Shown here in pieces: positions 43,640 through 53,336 of a stretch of DNA of 57,642 bases. The stretch lies in assembly GCA_944325085.1 (NCBI GenBank), contig CALUYT010000004.1:1-57642 (forward strand), read 5' to 3'. Source of the stretch: Candidatus Gastranaerophilales bacterium (GTDB lineage: Bacteria > Cyanobacteriota > Vampirovibrionia > Gastranaerophilales > Gastranaerophilaceae). The notes below the pieces were generated by a model. It searched no databases and was not told where the DNA came from. It saw nothing but the letters and a program-made list of their open reading frames with translations. Numbering within the stretch: position 1 is the stretch's first letter; each line of letters starts with the position of its first letter. The translations under genes and the position numbers were made by a program.

Positions 43640-44705
43640 TAAATTTTTTATATACAAATTGTTGGAATACTCCAAAATAAGTTGTAATTAACATTACTAC
43701 CACAAAATATAAATATGTAGTCTGAACAGGGTTATAAATTGAATAGATTTTATCACCCTTTTCAGATAATGGGATACCTTTTATTTTAAAGATTAATAAT
43801 GTAATCATATACATTACGAACAAATGATTTGCCATAATATGATACGTAACTTTTCCCATACTTTGTAATAATTTTACATCTTTTAAATACGGATACAACA
43901 ACTTAACTGTCAATAAGCAGACCCAAATACCGGTTAAAGATGTAAATACAGGCACAATTATTTGATCATCAAATCTGCACCATACAAGAACATAACTTAA
44001 ACCAATACCATGAACCGGATCATAATCTCTATTAAATAGCCACAAAATAGATTGAAATAATATTATACCCCCAAGCCATTTTGGAGTAAAAATATTATAA
44101 TTATCTTTGATATACTTCACATAATAATGACCTATATACACAAAGAACAATGAAAACATAGTTCTAATAGTAATAAGCAATAAAGGTGTATGAACATTTG
44201 CCATTTTCCACAAAGGAATAGCTGAAAAACCTAATATAGAGAAGAATATCAAATTAACATATTTATTATCAAAACATCTCAATACTCTCATCAAGAAAAG
44301 AAATACAATTAAAGTCATAAATAATTGAGGGACAAACCACAACGGAGCACACAATAAAAGCTGGTGCCCATTCAAAAATGGAGTAATGAAAAAGTTTTTC
44401 AAACTCATTGGCGAACCAAAAAACTCACCTATTACAGGAACTAAAGCTAAAGTTATCAATAAATATACAAATTCATACGCAAAATAAGGAAATAACAAAG
44501 ATTTTATTCTGCGAGAAAAATAATTAGCAACATCATCTAAATATTTATCTTTAAATAACATTCCCGAAATAAAGAAAAACAAAGCGAGCTGAAATGAATA
44601 AGGTGGAAACATACCAAAAATAGAAAACTCTAAATGCCCAGAAACAACAAGCATAATTGCAAGGGCTTTTAACAATGTAACTTCACCTGAAAAAACTTTA
44701 TCCAT
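43599..44705 (-). CDS. Acyltransferase-3 family membrane protein
   Basis: A 368-residue inner-membrane protein with about ten hydrophobic helices, matching the acyltransferase 3 (OatA/WecH-like) family that O-acetylates cell-surface sugars. It has LKALAIMLVVSGHLEF, in which the conserved His lies, then LALFFFISGMLFK, and YFSRRIKSLLFPYFAYEF (R-x-K/R-L-P-x motif). AGGAGGGA precedes the ATG. The C-terminus reads into the TreS-like gene on the opposite strand by 41 bases. Confidence 0.88.
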   Translation of the reverse strand: MDKVFSGEVTLLKALAIMLVVSGHLEFSIFGMFPPYSFQLALFFFISGMLFKDKYLDDVANYFSRRIKSLLFPYFAYEFVYLLITLALVPVIGEFFGSPMSLKNFFITPFLNGHQLLLCAPLWFVPQLFMTLIVFLFLMRVLRCFDNKYVNLIFFSILGFSAIPLWKMANVHTPLLLITIRTMFSLFFVYIGHYYVKYIKDNYNIFTPKWLGGIILFQSILWLFNRDYDPVHGIGLSYVLVWCRFDDQIIVPVFTSLTGIWVCLLTVKLLYPYLKDVKLLQSMGKVTYHIMANHLFVMYMITLLIFKIKGIPLSEKGDKIYSIYNPVQTTYLYFVVVMLITTYFGVFQQFVYKKFTTAISTKLQHKDT

Positions 44706-44937
44706 TATCCCTCCTATAAAAAGTTCTATATAAAATATATTTCATTAGAAAAAATAAAGCAATATATATAAGAAAACAAAAAATAAAAATTTAACACCAC
44801 TAACAAAATAAATAAACAGGCTAAAATATCTTGTAATCTAGAATAAAGCTTGATTTTTAAAGAAATATTATTAAATATGAAGTATAAAAAGCCCAAAAAC
44901 AACCGCCTTGTACACCTTTTGATTGATTTTTAGCTTT

Positions 44938-44964
44938 ATAAGTTGATTAAAATAGTGCTGATAA
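44938..44964 (+). promoter_or_regulatory. Sigma-28 (FliA)-like promoter of the flagellar operon
   Basis: GCTGATAA (44957-44964; FliA -10 consensus GCCGATAA, 7 of 8) and AAGTT in the -35 window 11 bases upstream (5 of 8). It lies 28 bases before fliE. Confidence 0.6.
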
Positions 44965-44992
44965 TGTATTATAGAAAAGAGAGGTAGTATTT

Positions 44993-45331
44993 ATGTATAG
45001 TAATTTTCCACAATATGATTTAGCATCAAGAATACAACATACAAAATTTGACAATGGTTTTGGTCAAATGCCAAGTGCTAGAATGTCACGAGTAGAAAGC
45101 CCGGAATCACCTAATTTTAAACAAGTATTTACAGGCTTGATGGAAAACCTTAATACAGAAATGAATGCTCCTGACAATTTATTAAAAGACGTCATGTCTG
45201 GAAATCAGAATGTAGATATCCATGACGTTATGACAGCAATGTCTAAATCAGAAATCAGTGTAAGCATAGCAACTCAAATGGTTGGTAAAGTTATTAATGC
45301 ATACGATAGAATTTCACAAATTTCAGTATAA
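44993..45331 (+). CDS. fliE: Flagellar hook-basal body protein FliE
   Basis: A 112-residue rod-adaptor protein between MS ring and rod. The C-terminal two thirds carry the FliE pattern: NFKQVFTGLMENLNTEMNAPDNLLKDVMSGNQNVDIHDVMTAMSKSEISVSIATQMVGKVINAYDRISQISV, in which DIHDVM, the A..K.. helix and the AYDRI end match. The first ~35 residues are Pro/Asn/Gly-rich. AGAGG lies before the ATG. First gene of the flagellar operon. Confidence 0.88.
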   Translation: MYSNFPQYDLASRIQHTKFDNGFGQMPSARMSRVESPESPNFKQVFTGLMENLNTEMNAPDNLLKDVMSGNQNVDIHDVMTAMSKSEISVSIATQMVGKVINAYDRISQISV

Positions 45332-45374
45332 AAATAACAAATAATAAACTTAAATACAGACAGCGGGAATAAAG

Positions 45375-47042
45375 ATGGATTTTAACAAAATACTAGAAAA
45401 CAAACCATTATTATATGGGGCAATCGGAGCGGTTGTTCTTATCGTTGCAGTTGTGGTTATATCAATAGCAATAGCAAGCAACAATGGAAATAAAGAACAA
45501 AATACAGTTGGCGGAGAACCTCTAAAAGCAAATGTTGACTTACTTACAACTGACAATTTGGGAAAAGCCTTAGAAATTCAAGCACTTTTGGCAAAACAAG
45601 GTATCACAGCTGAAAGATCACTTGACGGTACAAAATCAAAACTATTTTTAAATAAAAATAATTGTTCAACTCTAACTAAGAAATGTACAATAACAGATAG
45701 AGATAATGCATTAATAGCTATTGTACAAAGTGGTTTAGTTGACCAAAATGTAGGGTTAGAAATTTTTGATAAAGGTGATTTTACATCAACCAAAGAAGAT
45801 AAAAGAATACGTCTTGCAAGAGCAATGAATGGAGAATTAGCAAGACTAATAAAACAAATAAAACCTATACAAAATGCAACAGTATTTATCTCTATTCCTG
45901 AAAACAGTACAATGTTTGAAGACCAAAAGCCAAGAACCGCTACTGTACAGTTAGTTATGCCAATAGATGAAAAATTAGATCAATTAAAAGTAAAAGCTAT
46001 TACTAACTTAATTATCGGAAGTACTGGAATTTCAGCAGAAAACATCGCCATTACAGATACAAATGGTAATGTTTATCATAGTGTTATGAATGCAGAAGAT
46101 GAAATGCTTCAAAAGTTGGAAGAAAATGATAAATACATGCAACAAAAAATTTCAAAACAATTAGATAGATTAGTAGGTCCTGGAAATTATGTTGCAACAG
46201 TAAGTACATTCTTACGTCAAGCACCTATTGAAAAATTTGCAATAGAATATGACCCAACAAAAAAAGCATCAGTTTCAGAACAATCATTTAGAGAAGGTTT
46301 AGGTGACAGAACACAAGATCAATCCCAAGGTATAAATGCAGTTAGTACATATTTACCAAACGGATTACCTACAACAGGAACAGATTCAAGTCAATCAAGA
46401 AACTACTCAAGACAAGCAACTGAAACTCAATATGGTGTTACAAAAACACAAACTAATGAATATATAAAACCTGGTGTTGTTGAAGATATATCAATCGCTG
46501 TAACATTAGATAGAAATAACTTACCAACAGACACAACTCTTGAAGAATTAAAAGAACTAATTGCAAGAGCGGCAAGCCCTAAAGTTAGTGCAGCAAATGT
46601 ATCAATAGCATTTACAAATTCAACAGATCCATACTTAACACCGGAAAGACAACAAGCACTACCTGAAGTTGACGAATCCGGAAACCCTTGGTGGTTAGCA
46701 TTATTATTATCAGGTTTAGGTTTAATAATAATATTCAAAGCAATTTCAGCCAAGGTAAAACGTATAAGAGAAGAAAATGAATATGAAGTTGAAGCACTAA
46801 GACAAAAAGCTCTAGAACAAGAAAGACAATTAAATGATATCAATTCAAGAGCAAGTCAATTAACTCAACGACAATCAGAATTAGCTCAAGATTTGATAAA
46901 TCAACAACAAAGAGCTGCAATACCTCAATTTGACGAAAGTTTATTAACAGATTCAATTGATAATATTTCAAGTGAAATAACTGAAGATGCAGCTGAAAGA
47001 ATAAAAAGTTGGATAGAAGAAGGGGCTAACAAGGAAGGTTAA
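45375..47042 (+). CDS. fliF: Flagellar M-ring protein FliF
   Basis: MS-ring protein that anchors the basal body in the inner membrane. 555 residues: one N-terminal helix (LLYGAIGAVVLIVAVVVISIAI), a YscJ/FliF domain (RIRLARAMNGELARLIKQIKPIQNATVFISIPENSTMF), the FliF-C region (YVATVSTFLRQ ... TETQYGVTKTQTNEYIKPGVVEDISIAVTLD), a second helix (WWLALLLSGLGLIIIFKAI), and a C-terminal acidic tail ending ERIKSWIEEG for binding FliG. 43 bases after fliE. Confidence 0.95.
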   Translation: MDFNKILENKPLLYGAIGAVVLIVAVVVISIAIASNNGNKEQNTVGGEPLKANVDLLTTDNLGKALEIQALLAKQGITAERSLDGTKSKLFLNKNNCSTLTKKCTITDRDNALIAIVQSGLVDQNVGLEIFDKGDFTSTKEDKRIRLARAMNGELARLIKQIKPIQNATVFISIPENSTMFEDQKPRTATVQLVMPIDEKLDQLKVKAITNLIIGSTGISAENIAITDTNGNVYHSVMNAEDEMLQKLEENDKYMQQKISKQLDRLVGPGNYVATVSTFLRQAPIEKFAIEYDPTKKASVSEQSFREGLGDRTQDQSQGINAVSTYLPNGLPTTGTDSSQSRNYSRQATETQYGVTKTQTNEYIKPGVVEDISIAVTLDRNNLPTDTTLEELKELIARAASPKVSAANVSIAFTNSTDPYLTPERQQALPEVDESGNPWWLALLLSGLGLIIIFKAISAKVKRIREENEYEVEALRQKALEQERQLNDINSRASQLTQRQSELAQDLINQQQRAAIPQFDESLLTDSIDNISSEITEDAAERIKSWIEEGANKEG

Positions 47043-47045
47043 TAA

Positions 47046-48044
47046 ATGGCAACAAAGAATTTTGATTATGAAAATTTTGCACAAAATCTTGCAGCACAAG
47101 CACAAGAACTTGTACCTCAAGATTTTAACGATAATCAAAAACAATATGTAATAAATACCCTAGGTAACTTTGCATTATTATCAGGAAAAGCCTTAGCAGA
47201 AGATCCTAACTTAAATTTTAATGAAGAACAATCAATAACTATCACTCAAATTATAGCAGAGTGGTCATTCCACAAATCAGTTGACGTTATTAGATCAGGT
47301 ATTCCACAACAATATTGGGATCCTATAATGCAAAAAATAGCATATACAATATTCGAAATTGCAAAACAAACATTTTCACAAGGATTACCACATGATAAAA
47401 TTCTTGAATTAATAGAACACCATGTAAAGAAAAGTTATCTTGAAGCAATTACCGAATTAAAAAATAAAGGTGCAATTGATGAAGGTTTAATGGAATATGC
47501 CGCATCACAATCCAATATGGATAGAATGGCACAAGAAATGCAAGCTCAACAAGGAGGGGCAGCACCTCAAGATAATAGCTCCGCAGCAAACATGCCTGGT
47601 CAATCAGCAGGTCCAATAGATTTTCCAAAAGTTGACTCTAAAGTTCTAAAATTAGCAACTGTAGCAATGTTATTTAAGAAAATGAATCAAGATAAAGTTC
47701 AAGCAATACTTGATAAATTTGGACCTGAAGATGCACAAACAGTTATAAAATTTATGAGAGTTCCAGATTTAGCAGAAAGAGTTGGAGCTCAAAATGCGCT
47801 AAGATGTTTAAAAGAAATAAAAACAACACTACCTAAAAACACAGATATAACACCTCATAAAATAATATTAAGAATAAAAAGATTTACATCAAAATACACA
47901 AATAAAGAATTAGATACAATGTTGATAAGAGAACGTATGGGTGTAAAAAGGCTTGTATTTAACGCAATGGAAGATAAATATTATGATAAAATGCCCCCAA
48001 AAGTTGCAAGCATTGTTGCCACACACCTACTAGATAGTGTATAA
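47046..48044 (+). CDS. Divergent protein in the FliG position (flagellar switch candidate)
   Basis: A 332-residue, mostly helical protein, the normal length of FliG (about 330), between fliF and fliH where fliG is usually found. The clearest FliG-like part is near the C-terminal third: LKLATVAMLFKKMNQDKVQAILDKFGPEDAQTVIKFMRVPDL, with KEIKTTLP after it. I cannot see the FliG EHPQ motif or a standard C-terminal charged ridge. A low-complexity linker rich in Gln, Ala, Asn and Ser lies near residue 160-185. AAGGAAGG precedes the ATG; 3 bases after fliF. A fast-diverged FliG is the best guess; other basal-body proteins cannot be excluded. Confidence 0.6.
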   Translation: MATKNFDYENFAQNLAAQAQELVPQDFNDNQKQYVINTLGNFALLSGKALAEDPNLNFNEEQSITITQIIAEWSFHKSVDVIRSGIPQQYWDPIMQKIAYTIFEIAKQTFSQGLPHDKILELIEHHVKKSYLEAITELKNKGAIDEGLMEYAASQSNMDRMAQEMQAQQGGAAPQDNSSAANMPGQSAGPIDFPKVDSKVLKLATVAMLFKKMNQDKVQAILDKFGPEDAQTVIKFMRVPDLAERVGAQNALRCLKEIKTTLPKNTDITPHKIILRIKRFTSKYTNKELDTMLIRERMGVKRLVFNAMEDKYYDKMPPKVASIVATHLLDSV

Positions 48045-48056
48045 TAATGTTATATC

Positions 48057-48767
48057 ATGATTATAAAAAACAAAAATAAAAAACAGCCAGAGGGAGAAAA
48101 TAAACAAACAGTCTCTGAAAAGGACGAAAATATAATCGAATCTTCAGAACAAACGGAAAAAGATCTCGATATATTTGACTTGGATAATATTGACTTTAAA
48201 CAAAGGCAAGAACGTAGAAAAGGGGATAGAAGAAGAGGTTTTAGACGTATAGACGACAGAAATCTTATCTCCAGAGCAAAAGAAGAAGCCAATGCAATAA
48301 AAGAAGCTGCAGCAAAAGAAGGTTACAGTGAAGGTCTTCAAGATGCCAAAGATGATATTGAAAAAGTAAAAGATGCTATAAGAGTATTTTACAACGCAAA
48401 GCAAGAAGTTTATGACAATATAGCACCTGACATTTTGGAAATAGGCATTGAAATAGCTAAAAAAATCATTAAAAAAGAAATAGCAGAAGATTCATCAATA
48501 TTGCTAGAAAATATAAAAAATATTTTAAAAGGCTTATCAAAAGAAGAAACAAAAATAACTCTGCGAGTTCATCCATCCCAAGTTGCAATGATAAAACAAG
48601 ATATACCAGAAGTTACAACCAATCTGGGGATAGAAGCGAAAATATTAATAATTCCAGATGATACAATAATGGAAGGCGGATGTGTGCTTACAACAACTAA
48701 TGGTGTAATAGATGCAACAATAGAATCACAACTGGCAATAATTAGTGAGGTATTAAAAGAAATTTAA
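48057..48767 (+). CDS. fliH: Flagellar assembly protein FliH
   Basis: A 236-residue cytoplasmic regulator of the export ATPase FliI. The N-terminal part is charged and disordered with a basic cluster (RKGDRRRGFRR). The helical part AKEEANAIKEAAAKEGYSEGLQDAKDDIEKV and the C-terminal domain (IGIEIAKKIIKKEI, ITLRVHPSQVAMIKQD, DDTIMEGGCVLTTTNGVIDATIESQL) match FliH/YscL. It overlaps the flhA start by one base. No ribosome site is seen before the ATG at 48057. No FliI gene follows. Confidence 0.88.
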   Translation: MIIKNKNKKQPEGENKQTVSEKDENIIESSEQTEKDLDIFDLDNIDFKQRQERRKGDRRRGFRRIDDRNLISRAKEEANAIKEAAAKEGYSEGLQDAKDDIEKVKDAIRVFYNAKQEVYDNIAPDILEIGIEIAKKIIKKEIAEDSSILLENIKNILKGLSKEETKITLRVHPSQVAMIKQDIPEVTTNLGIEAKILIIPDDTIMEGGCVLTTTNGVIDATIESQLAIISEVLKEI

Positions 48768-50878
48768 TGGCAGCACCAGAAGGAAATAATGCAAATCCAA
48801 TAAGTGAAATATTTATGGCATTGTTCGTATTGGCATTGCTGATTATTTTGCTGGTAGAACTTCCTAACTGGGTTATCAACTGCTGTATTTGTTTAAATAT
48901 AGCATTAGGTATTGTATTATTAATGTTTGCATTATACGTGCAAAAAACTTTGGAATTATCATCATTTCCATCAATTATTCTTGTTGGTACAATGTTTAGA
49001 TTGGTATTATCAATTGCATCTACTCGTTTAATTCTAGCAAAAGGAGAAGCGGGAGAAGTTATTCACGCATTTGGAACATTCGTTACCGGTGGTAATATGA
49101 TTGTAGGTGGTGTAATATTCTTAATCATCACAGTCGTTCAGTTTATGGTTATTACAAAGGGTGCTGAACGTATCGCCGAAGTTTCTGCACGTTTTGCATT
49201 GGATGCGATGCCAGGTAAACAAATGACCATTGACGCCGATTTTAACGCAGGATTAATCTCTCCTGAAGAAGCGACAAAAAAACGTGAAGACTTATCCAGA
49301 GAATCAAACTTAATGGGTTCAATGGATGGTGCTATGAAATTCGTAAAAGGTGATACTATTGCTGGTATCATTATTGTAATAATTAACATTGTAGGTGGCT
49401 TGTGCGTAGGTTGTTTGATGAACCAAATGCCAATCGCCGATGCTGTATCTAAATATACAGTATTAACAATCGGTGATGGTTTAGCATCACAAGTTCCATC
49501 ATTACTGATGTCTATTGCTGCAGGTATATTTATGACTCGTGCTTCTGCAGCTAGTCCTTCTTTGGGTTCTGATGTTACATCACAAATTACAAGTAAACCA
49601 TATGCTTTATTTTTTGCAGCAGCATTTTTAATGCTATTAGCAATTTCCGGACATACTTGGTTCTGGCAAGGAACAGGACTTCCTCCTTTACCATTTTTTA
49701 TAATGTCAGTGGGTTTATTTATTGCAGGTTTCCAAGTTTTAATCAATGCCGATGTTCAATCACAATTAGGACAATTAGAAAATGTTCGTCAAAATATGCA
49801 AGATCTTGTTAACCCAAATAGAATGTACGAACGTTTAGGTGTTGATATTTTAAGTCTGCAAGTTGGCTCAAACTTGTTGGTAATTGCAGACCCTGACCAA
49901 GAAGGTCAACTTTTAGCAAAAATAGCAGCTTTACGTCAAAGAGTTACAGATGAACTCGGATATATTTTGCCAAATATAAGAATTATGGATTCATCTGCTC
50001 TTGACGCTAATGAATATATGATATCAATTCGTGGTAATACTGTAGCCACAGGATACGTTTATCCTGGGAAATTTATGGTAATTGCAGACCAATGGGATTC
50101 TATGAAAAAAGAAGTTCCAGAAGATGCCATTATTGGTATTGACCCTACATATCAAACTCAAGCTTATTGGATAAGCCAAGAAGATGCAAAATCTGCAAGA
50201 CTTGTTACTGCAGTAGATGCTACAGATGTTATTGTTACTCACTTGCAAGAATGTGTAAGAAAACATGTTGATGAGGTTATGACAAAAACTGACGTACTTA
50301 AACTTATGGAACTTGTACGTTCACAAGACCCTACACTTGTTAATGACCTTGTACCTACAATCATTTCAACAAGTGACTTACGTAAAATATTTGTTAACTT
50401 AATTAGAGAAAAAGTTTCTATAAAAGATATTATATTTGTATTTGAAAGGCTTTGTGATTACGCAAGATTCTCAAAAGAACCAGATATCTTATCTGAGCGT
50501 TTAAGAGCCGCTCTAGGACGACAAATATGTTTATCTAATGTTCAAGATGATAAAGTTTTATATGCTTTAACACTATCACCTGAATGGGAAAAAACTCTAG
50601 ATGACAGCTGTCAAAGAACAGAGTTAGGTACAATGTTCTTACTAAATCCTGTACAAGTTCAAGAATTAATTGAAACAACAGCAACTACTTTATTAAGAGC
50701 ACACCAAACTTGTGGAAGACAACCTGTAATATTGTGTTCTCCAAGAATAAGATTGCCACTATATCAATTATTAGAACGACACATTCCAACAGTTGTTGTA
50801 ATTTCTTATTCCGAACTTATTACAGATATTAAAGTTGAAGCTATTGATACTATAGGTGAATCTTATATTACAGACTAA
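48767..50878 (+). CDS. flhA: Flagellar export protein FlhA (FHIPEP family)
   Basis: Inner-membrane core of the flagellar type III export gate. 703 residues: about eight membrane helices in the first 330, including the FHIPEP signature region (RLVLSIASTRLILAKG, GGNMIVGGVIFLIITVVQFMVITKGAERIAEVSARFALDAMPGKQMTIDADFNAGLISPEEA) and KGDTIAGIIIVIINIVGG, then a cytoplasmic ~370-residue domain ending PVILCSPRIRLPLYQLLERHIPTVVVISYSEL. The family also includes non-flagellar SctV; with fliE, fliF and fliH upstream the flagellar role is favoured. Start codon overlaps the fliH stop. Confidence 0.95.
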   Translation: MAAPEGNNANPISEIFMALFVLALLIILLVELPNWVINCCICLNIALGIVLLMFALYVQKTLELSSFPSIILVGTMFRLVLSIASTRLILAKGEAGEVIHAFGTFVTGGNMIVGGVIFLIITVVQFMVITKGAERIAEVSARFALDAMPGKQMTIDADFNAGLISPEEATKKREDLSRESNLMGSMDGAMKFVKGDTIAGIIIVIINIVGGLCVGCLMNQMPIADAVSKYTVLTIGDGLASQVPSLLMSIAAGIFMTRASAASPSLGSDVTSQITSKPYALFFAAAFLMLLAISGHTWFWQGTGLPPLPFFIMSVGLFIAGFQVLINADVQSQLGQLENVRQNMQDLVNPNRMYERLGVDILSLQVGSNLLVIADPDQEGQLLAKIAALRQRVTDELGYILPNIRIMDSSALDANEYMISIRGNTVATGYVYPGKFMVIADQWDSMKKEVPEDAIIGIDPTYQTQAYWISQEDAKSARLVTAVDATDVIVTHLQECVRKHVDEVMTKTDVLKLMELVRSQDPTLVNDLVPTIISTSDLRKIFVNLIREKVSIKDIIFVFERLCDYARFSKEPDILSERLRAALGRQICLSNVQDDKVLYALTLSPEWEKTLDDSCQRTELGTMFLLNPVQVQELIETTATTLLRAHQTCGRQPVILCSPRIRLPLYQLLERHIPTVVVISYSELITDIKVEAIDTIGESYITD

Positions 50879-50893
50879 CTGGAATAAAATAAA

Positions 50894-51124
50894 ATGAAAG
50901 CATTATTATTATTTTTAATAAAAATATATCAATGGTTTTCAAAATTTACACCATCAGTTTGTAGATTTTATCCAACCTGTTCAGAATATACAAAACAAGC
51001 CATTATAAAATATGGCGCACTAAAAGGTAGCTGGCTTGGTATTAAAAGAATATGTCGTTGCCACCCTGGAAATCCTGGGGGATACGATCCTGTACCGGAA
51101 CTAAATAATAACAAGGAAAAATAA
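50894..51124 (+). CDS. yidD: Membrane protein insertion efficiency factor YidD
   Basis: A 76-residue protein with the complete YidD signature: [60 protein letters not shown], an amphipathic N-terminal helix and conserved cysteines. It helps insertion of inner-membrane proteins with YidC. 15 bases after flhA. The next gene starts 1 base after its stop. Confidence 0.95.
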   Translation: MKALLLFLIKIYQWFSKFTPSVCRFYPTCSEYTKQAIIKYGALKGSWLGIKRICRCHPGNPGGYDPVPELNNNKEK

Positions 51125-51125
51125 A

Positions 51126-51413
51126 TTGAAATTTGCATTCATTATAATGGGGAATTTTGACTACCCTAAAGATAGCGCAGAAATACACAATGGTGATGCT
51201 CAAATTATAGGAGTAAACTCCATAGAACAAGCCTGTGATGAGGCTAAAAAGCTTTATCAAAAAGGTGTCAATTGTATAGAATTATGTGGAGCTTTCGGAA
51301 AAGAAGGTGCCAAAAAGATAATTGAAGTGACCGAAAATAAAATTCCCGTAGGTTATATTACCCACTTACCAATACAAAATGAAATATACAAAAAAACTTT
51401 CGAAAAAAACTAA
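51126..51413 (+). CDS. Small DUF6506-like protein (95 aa)
   Basis: A 95-residue cytoplasmic alpha/beta protein: MKFAFIIMGNFDYPKDSAEI, INSIEQACDEAKKLYQKGVNCIELCGAFGKEGAKKIIEV, KIPVGYITHL. The GVNCIELCGAFG stretch resembles DUF6506 as I recall it. Function unknown. It starts with TTG; AAGGA lies 8 bases upstream. Coupled to yidD. Confidence 0.7.
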   Translation: MKFAFIIMGNFDYPKDSAEIHNGDAQIIGVNSIEQACDEAKKLYQKGVNCIELCGAFGKEGAKKIIEVTENKIPVGYITHLPIQNEIYKKTFEKN

Positions 51414-51416
51414 AAA

Positions 51417-52685
51417 TTATAACTTACTAATAAATTCAACAACTTCTTTTAAAGAATAAATATTCTGTTGAACAAAAAAGTCTTTTCTTGATTTTTCCTT
51501 TACATAATCCAAATTTTTACCATCTAAAAAGTCTTCAGTATAAGGTCTTAGCATAATAGATGGAATAACTACCATATCACAATTAACATCTTTGACTGTA
51601 TCAATTAAATCATCAGTCGTAATCAAACCAGCTACTGTAATATCTTGTCCCCAATAATTAGATTTTACAGGATGAACTTCAACTGTTAAATTTTCTATTT
51701 TATTTAATTGTTCAGAAATTTCGGTTAACATATCTTTAGCAGCATAAGAACAAGCAAAGATAAACTTGAAAGGTTTTGATATATTTTTTGGAAGTTCTAA
51801 ATTATAAAAATCATCCAATGTTAATCTTAAAGCGCCAACGCCATCATCTAACTGTGAAAAATTACCATAATATTCTGATGGAGGAATAGGTTCTCCTGCT
51901 AGTAAAAAGAATTCATCTGAGCAGCAAACTCTTTCATACTTAGAAGATATTTTTAAAGTTTCTTCTGCACATTGTTTATCTACTCGAGTTAATTCTCCAT
52001 CTGGTCTAAATTGAGTTATTCCAACGGGAACTATTGCTGTTGATAAAACAGAATCCCCTAATTTTGCCAAATCTGACAACGTTCTATCTAATTCTTTACC
52101 GTCATTTAATCCGGGACAAAGAACAATTTGAGCATGAAATGGTATTTCATTTTGCTTAAACCATTCTAAGTTATCCAAAGCTTTACCGGCATTAGGATTT
52201 CGTAACATTTTTACTCTTAACTCCGGATTTGTTGTATGTACAGAAACATAAAACGGACCCAAATGCATTTTTTTTATACGTTCTCTATCTTCATCTTTAA
52301 AATTAGTTAAAGTAATATAAGTACCTTGAAGATAAGACAAACGATAATCATCATCTTTAATATACAAAGTATCTCGCAAACCCTTTGGTTGTTGATCCAC
52401 AAAGCAAAATAGACAATGATTTAAACAAGGTTTTATTTTATCAAATACTGCACTTTCAAATACAATACCTAAATCTTCATCATAATCTTTTTCAATTTCA
52501 ATTTCTTCTAATTCACCATTAGCTTTTTTGATTTCAATAGTTATTAGTTCTGATTTCATATAAAAATTATAATCAATCATATCTTGCATCTTATTACCAT
52601 CAACAGATAATAACTCATCACCTTTTTGAATTTCTAATTCTTCAGCTATCGAATTTTCTAATACACTATTTACTATTGCGGGCAT
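51417..52685 (-). CDS. DUF512 radical SAM protein with PDZ-like N-terminus
   Basis: A 422-residue protein of the DUF512 family. The N-terminal ~65 residues are PDZ-like (LENSIAEELEIQKGDELLSVDGNKM). The radical SAM cluster is CLNHCLFCF, followed by VDQQPKGLRDTLYIKDDDYRLSYLQGTYITLTNF, and the DUF512 part has TAIVPVGITQFR and FFLLAGEPIPPSEYYG. The reaction is unknown for the family. Overlaps the PadR-type gene upstream by 20 bases, so the two are coupled. Confidence 0.93.
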   Translation of the reverse strand: MPAIVNSVLENSIAEELEIQKGDELLSVDGNKMQDMIDYNFYMKSELITIEIKKANGELEEIEIEKDYDEDLGIVFESAVFDKIKPCLNHCLFCFVDQQPKGLRDTLYIKDDDYRLSYLQGTYITLTNFKDEDRERIKKMHLGPFYVSVHTTNPELRVKMLRNPNAGKALDNLEWFKQNEIPFHAQIVLCPGLNDGKELDRTLSDLAKLGDSVLSTAIVPVGITQFRPDGELTRVDKQCAEETLKISSKYERVCCSDEFFLLAGEPIPPSEYYGNFSQLDDGVGALRLTLDDFYNLELPKNISKPFKFIFACSYAAKDMLTEISEQLNKIENLTVEVHPVKSNYWGQDITVAGLITTDDLIDTVKDVNCDMVVIPSIMLRPYTEDFLDGKNLDYVKEKSRKDFFVQQNIYSLKEVVEFISKL

Positions 52686-53193
52686 TATCTTTTTCTAAAC
52701 CTTCAACCATTGATATAAAATTTTTATATTCACATATTGCATTATCTAATACAACTCTCTGGTAAAAATCTAATGGAGTATATTCATCAGTCAAGATTTT
52801 CTCAGCATTCACTTTATGTAATAAAGCATTAGATTTAACATCTAAAAATAAATCCGAACAATCATCACGATCTAAAAAACCGCAACAAGATAATTTTACC
52901 CTCGCATCAGATAAAAATTGCAAAGGATTTGATGAAAATGGTTTTAATAATAAATTTTTCAATTCTTTTAAACCATCTTTAGTAATAGAATAGTAAACTG
53001 ATAATTTACCACCATCAGACATAATCTTAGCAGAAGTAATACAACCCATTTTTTCTAAACGCACCAATGCTGGCTTCAAAGCCCCAAAACTTGGACTTGT
53101 ATAAGCTAAAAACTTTTCTTGAATGCGCTTATGGATAGCATACATTGTTAAATCATGTTTTAAAAGAACATACAAAATCATCAAATCAATCAT
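52666..53193 (-). CDS. PadR-family-like transcriptional regulator
   Basis: A 175-residue winged-helix protein: MIDLMILYVLLKHDLTMYAIHKRIQEKF, FGALKPALVRLEKMGCITSAKIMSDGGKLSVYYSITKDGLKELKNLLL is the PadR N-terminal pattern. The C-terminal helical region would dimerise and bind effector. Its stop codon lies inside the start of the DUF512 gene, so it probably regulates that operon; the effector is unknown. Confidence 0.82.
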   Translation of the reverse strand: MIDLMILYVLLKHDLTMYAIHKRIQEKFLAYTSPSFGALKPALVRLEKMGCITSAKIMSDGGKLSVYYSITKDGLKELKNLLLKPFSSNPLQFLSDARVKLSCCGFLDRDDCSDLFLDVKSNALLHKVNAEKILTDEYTPLDFYQRVVLDNAICEYKNFISMVEGLEKDNARNSK

Positions 53194-53336
53194 AATATTA
53201 GAATATCATTAATCTTACAAATTAACAAACACTTATAAAAAAATAAAAATTAAGAAATGTAAACATAATCTTATATAAACGCAATTTAAAACCTTTACAG
53301 ATTTTAAGTGGAATATAAAAAAGGAAGGAAGTTAAT

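Noticed and set aside
48767-50878. Non-flagellar type III secretion SctV
   Set aside because: Same family, but fliE, fliF and fliH lie directly upstream in one operon.
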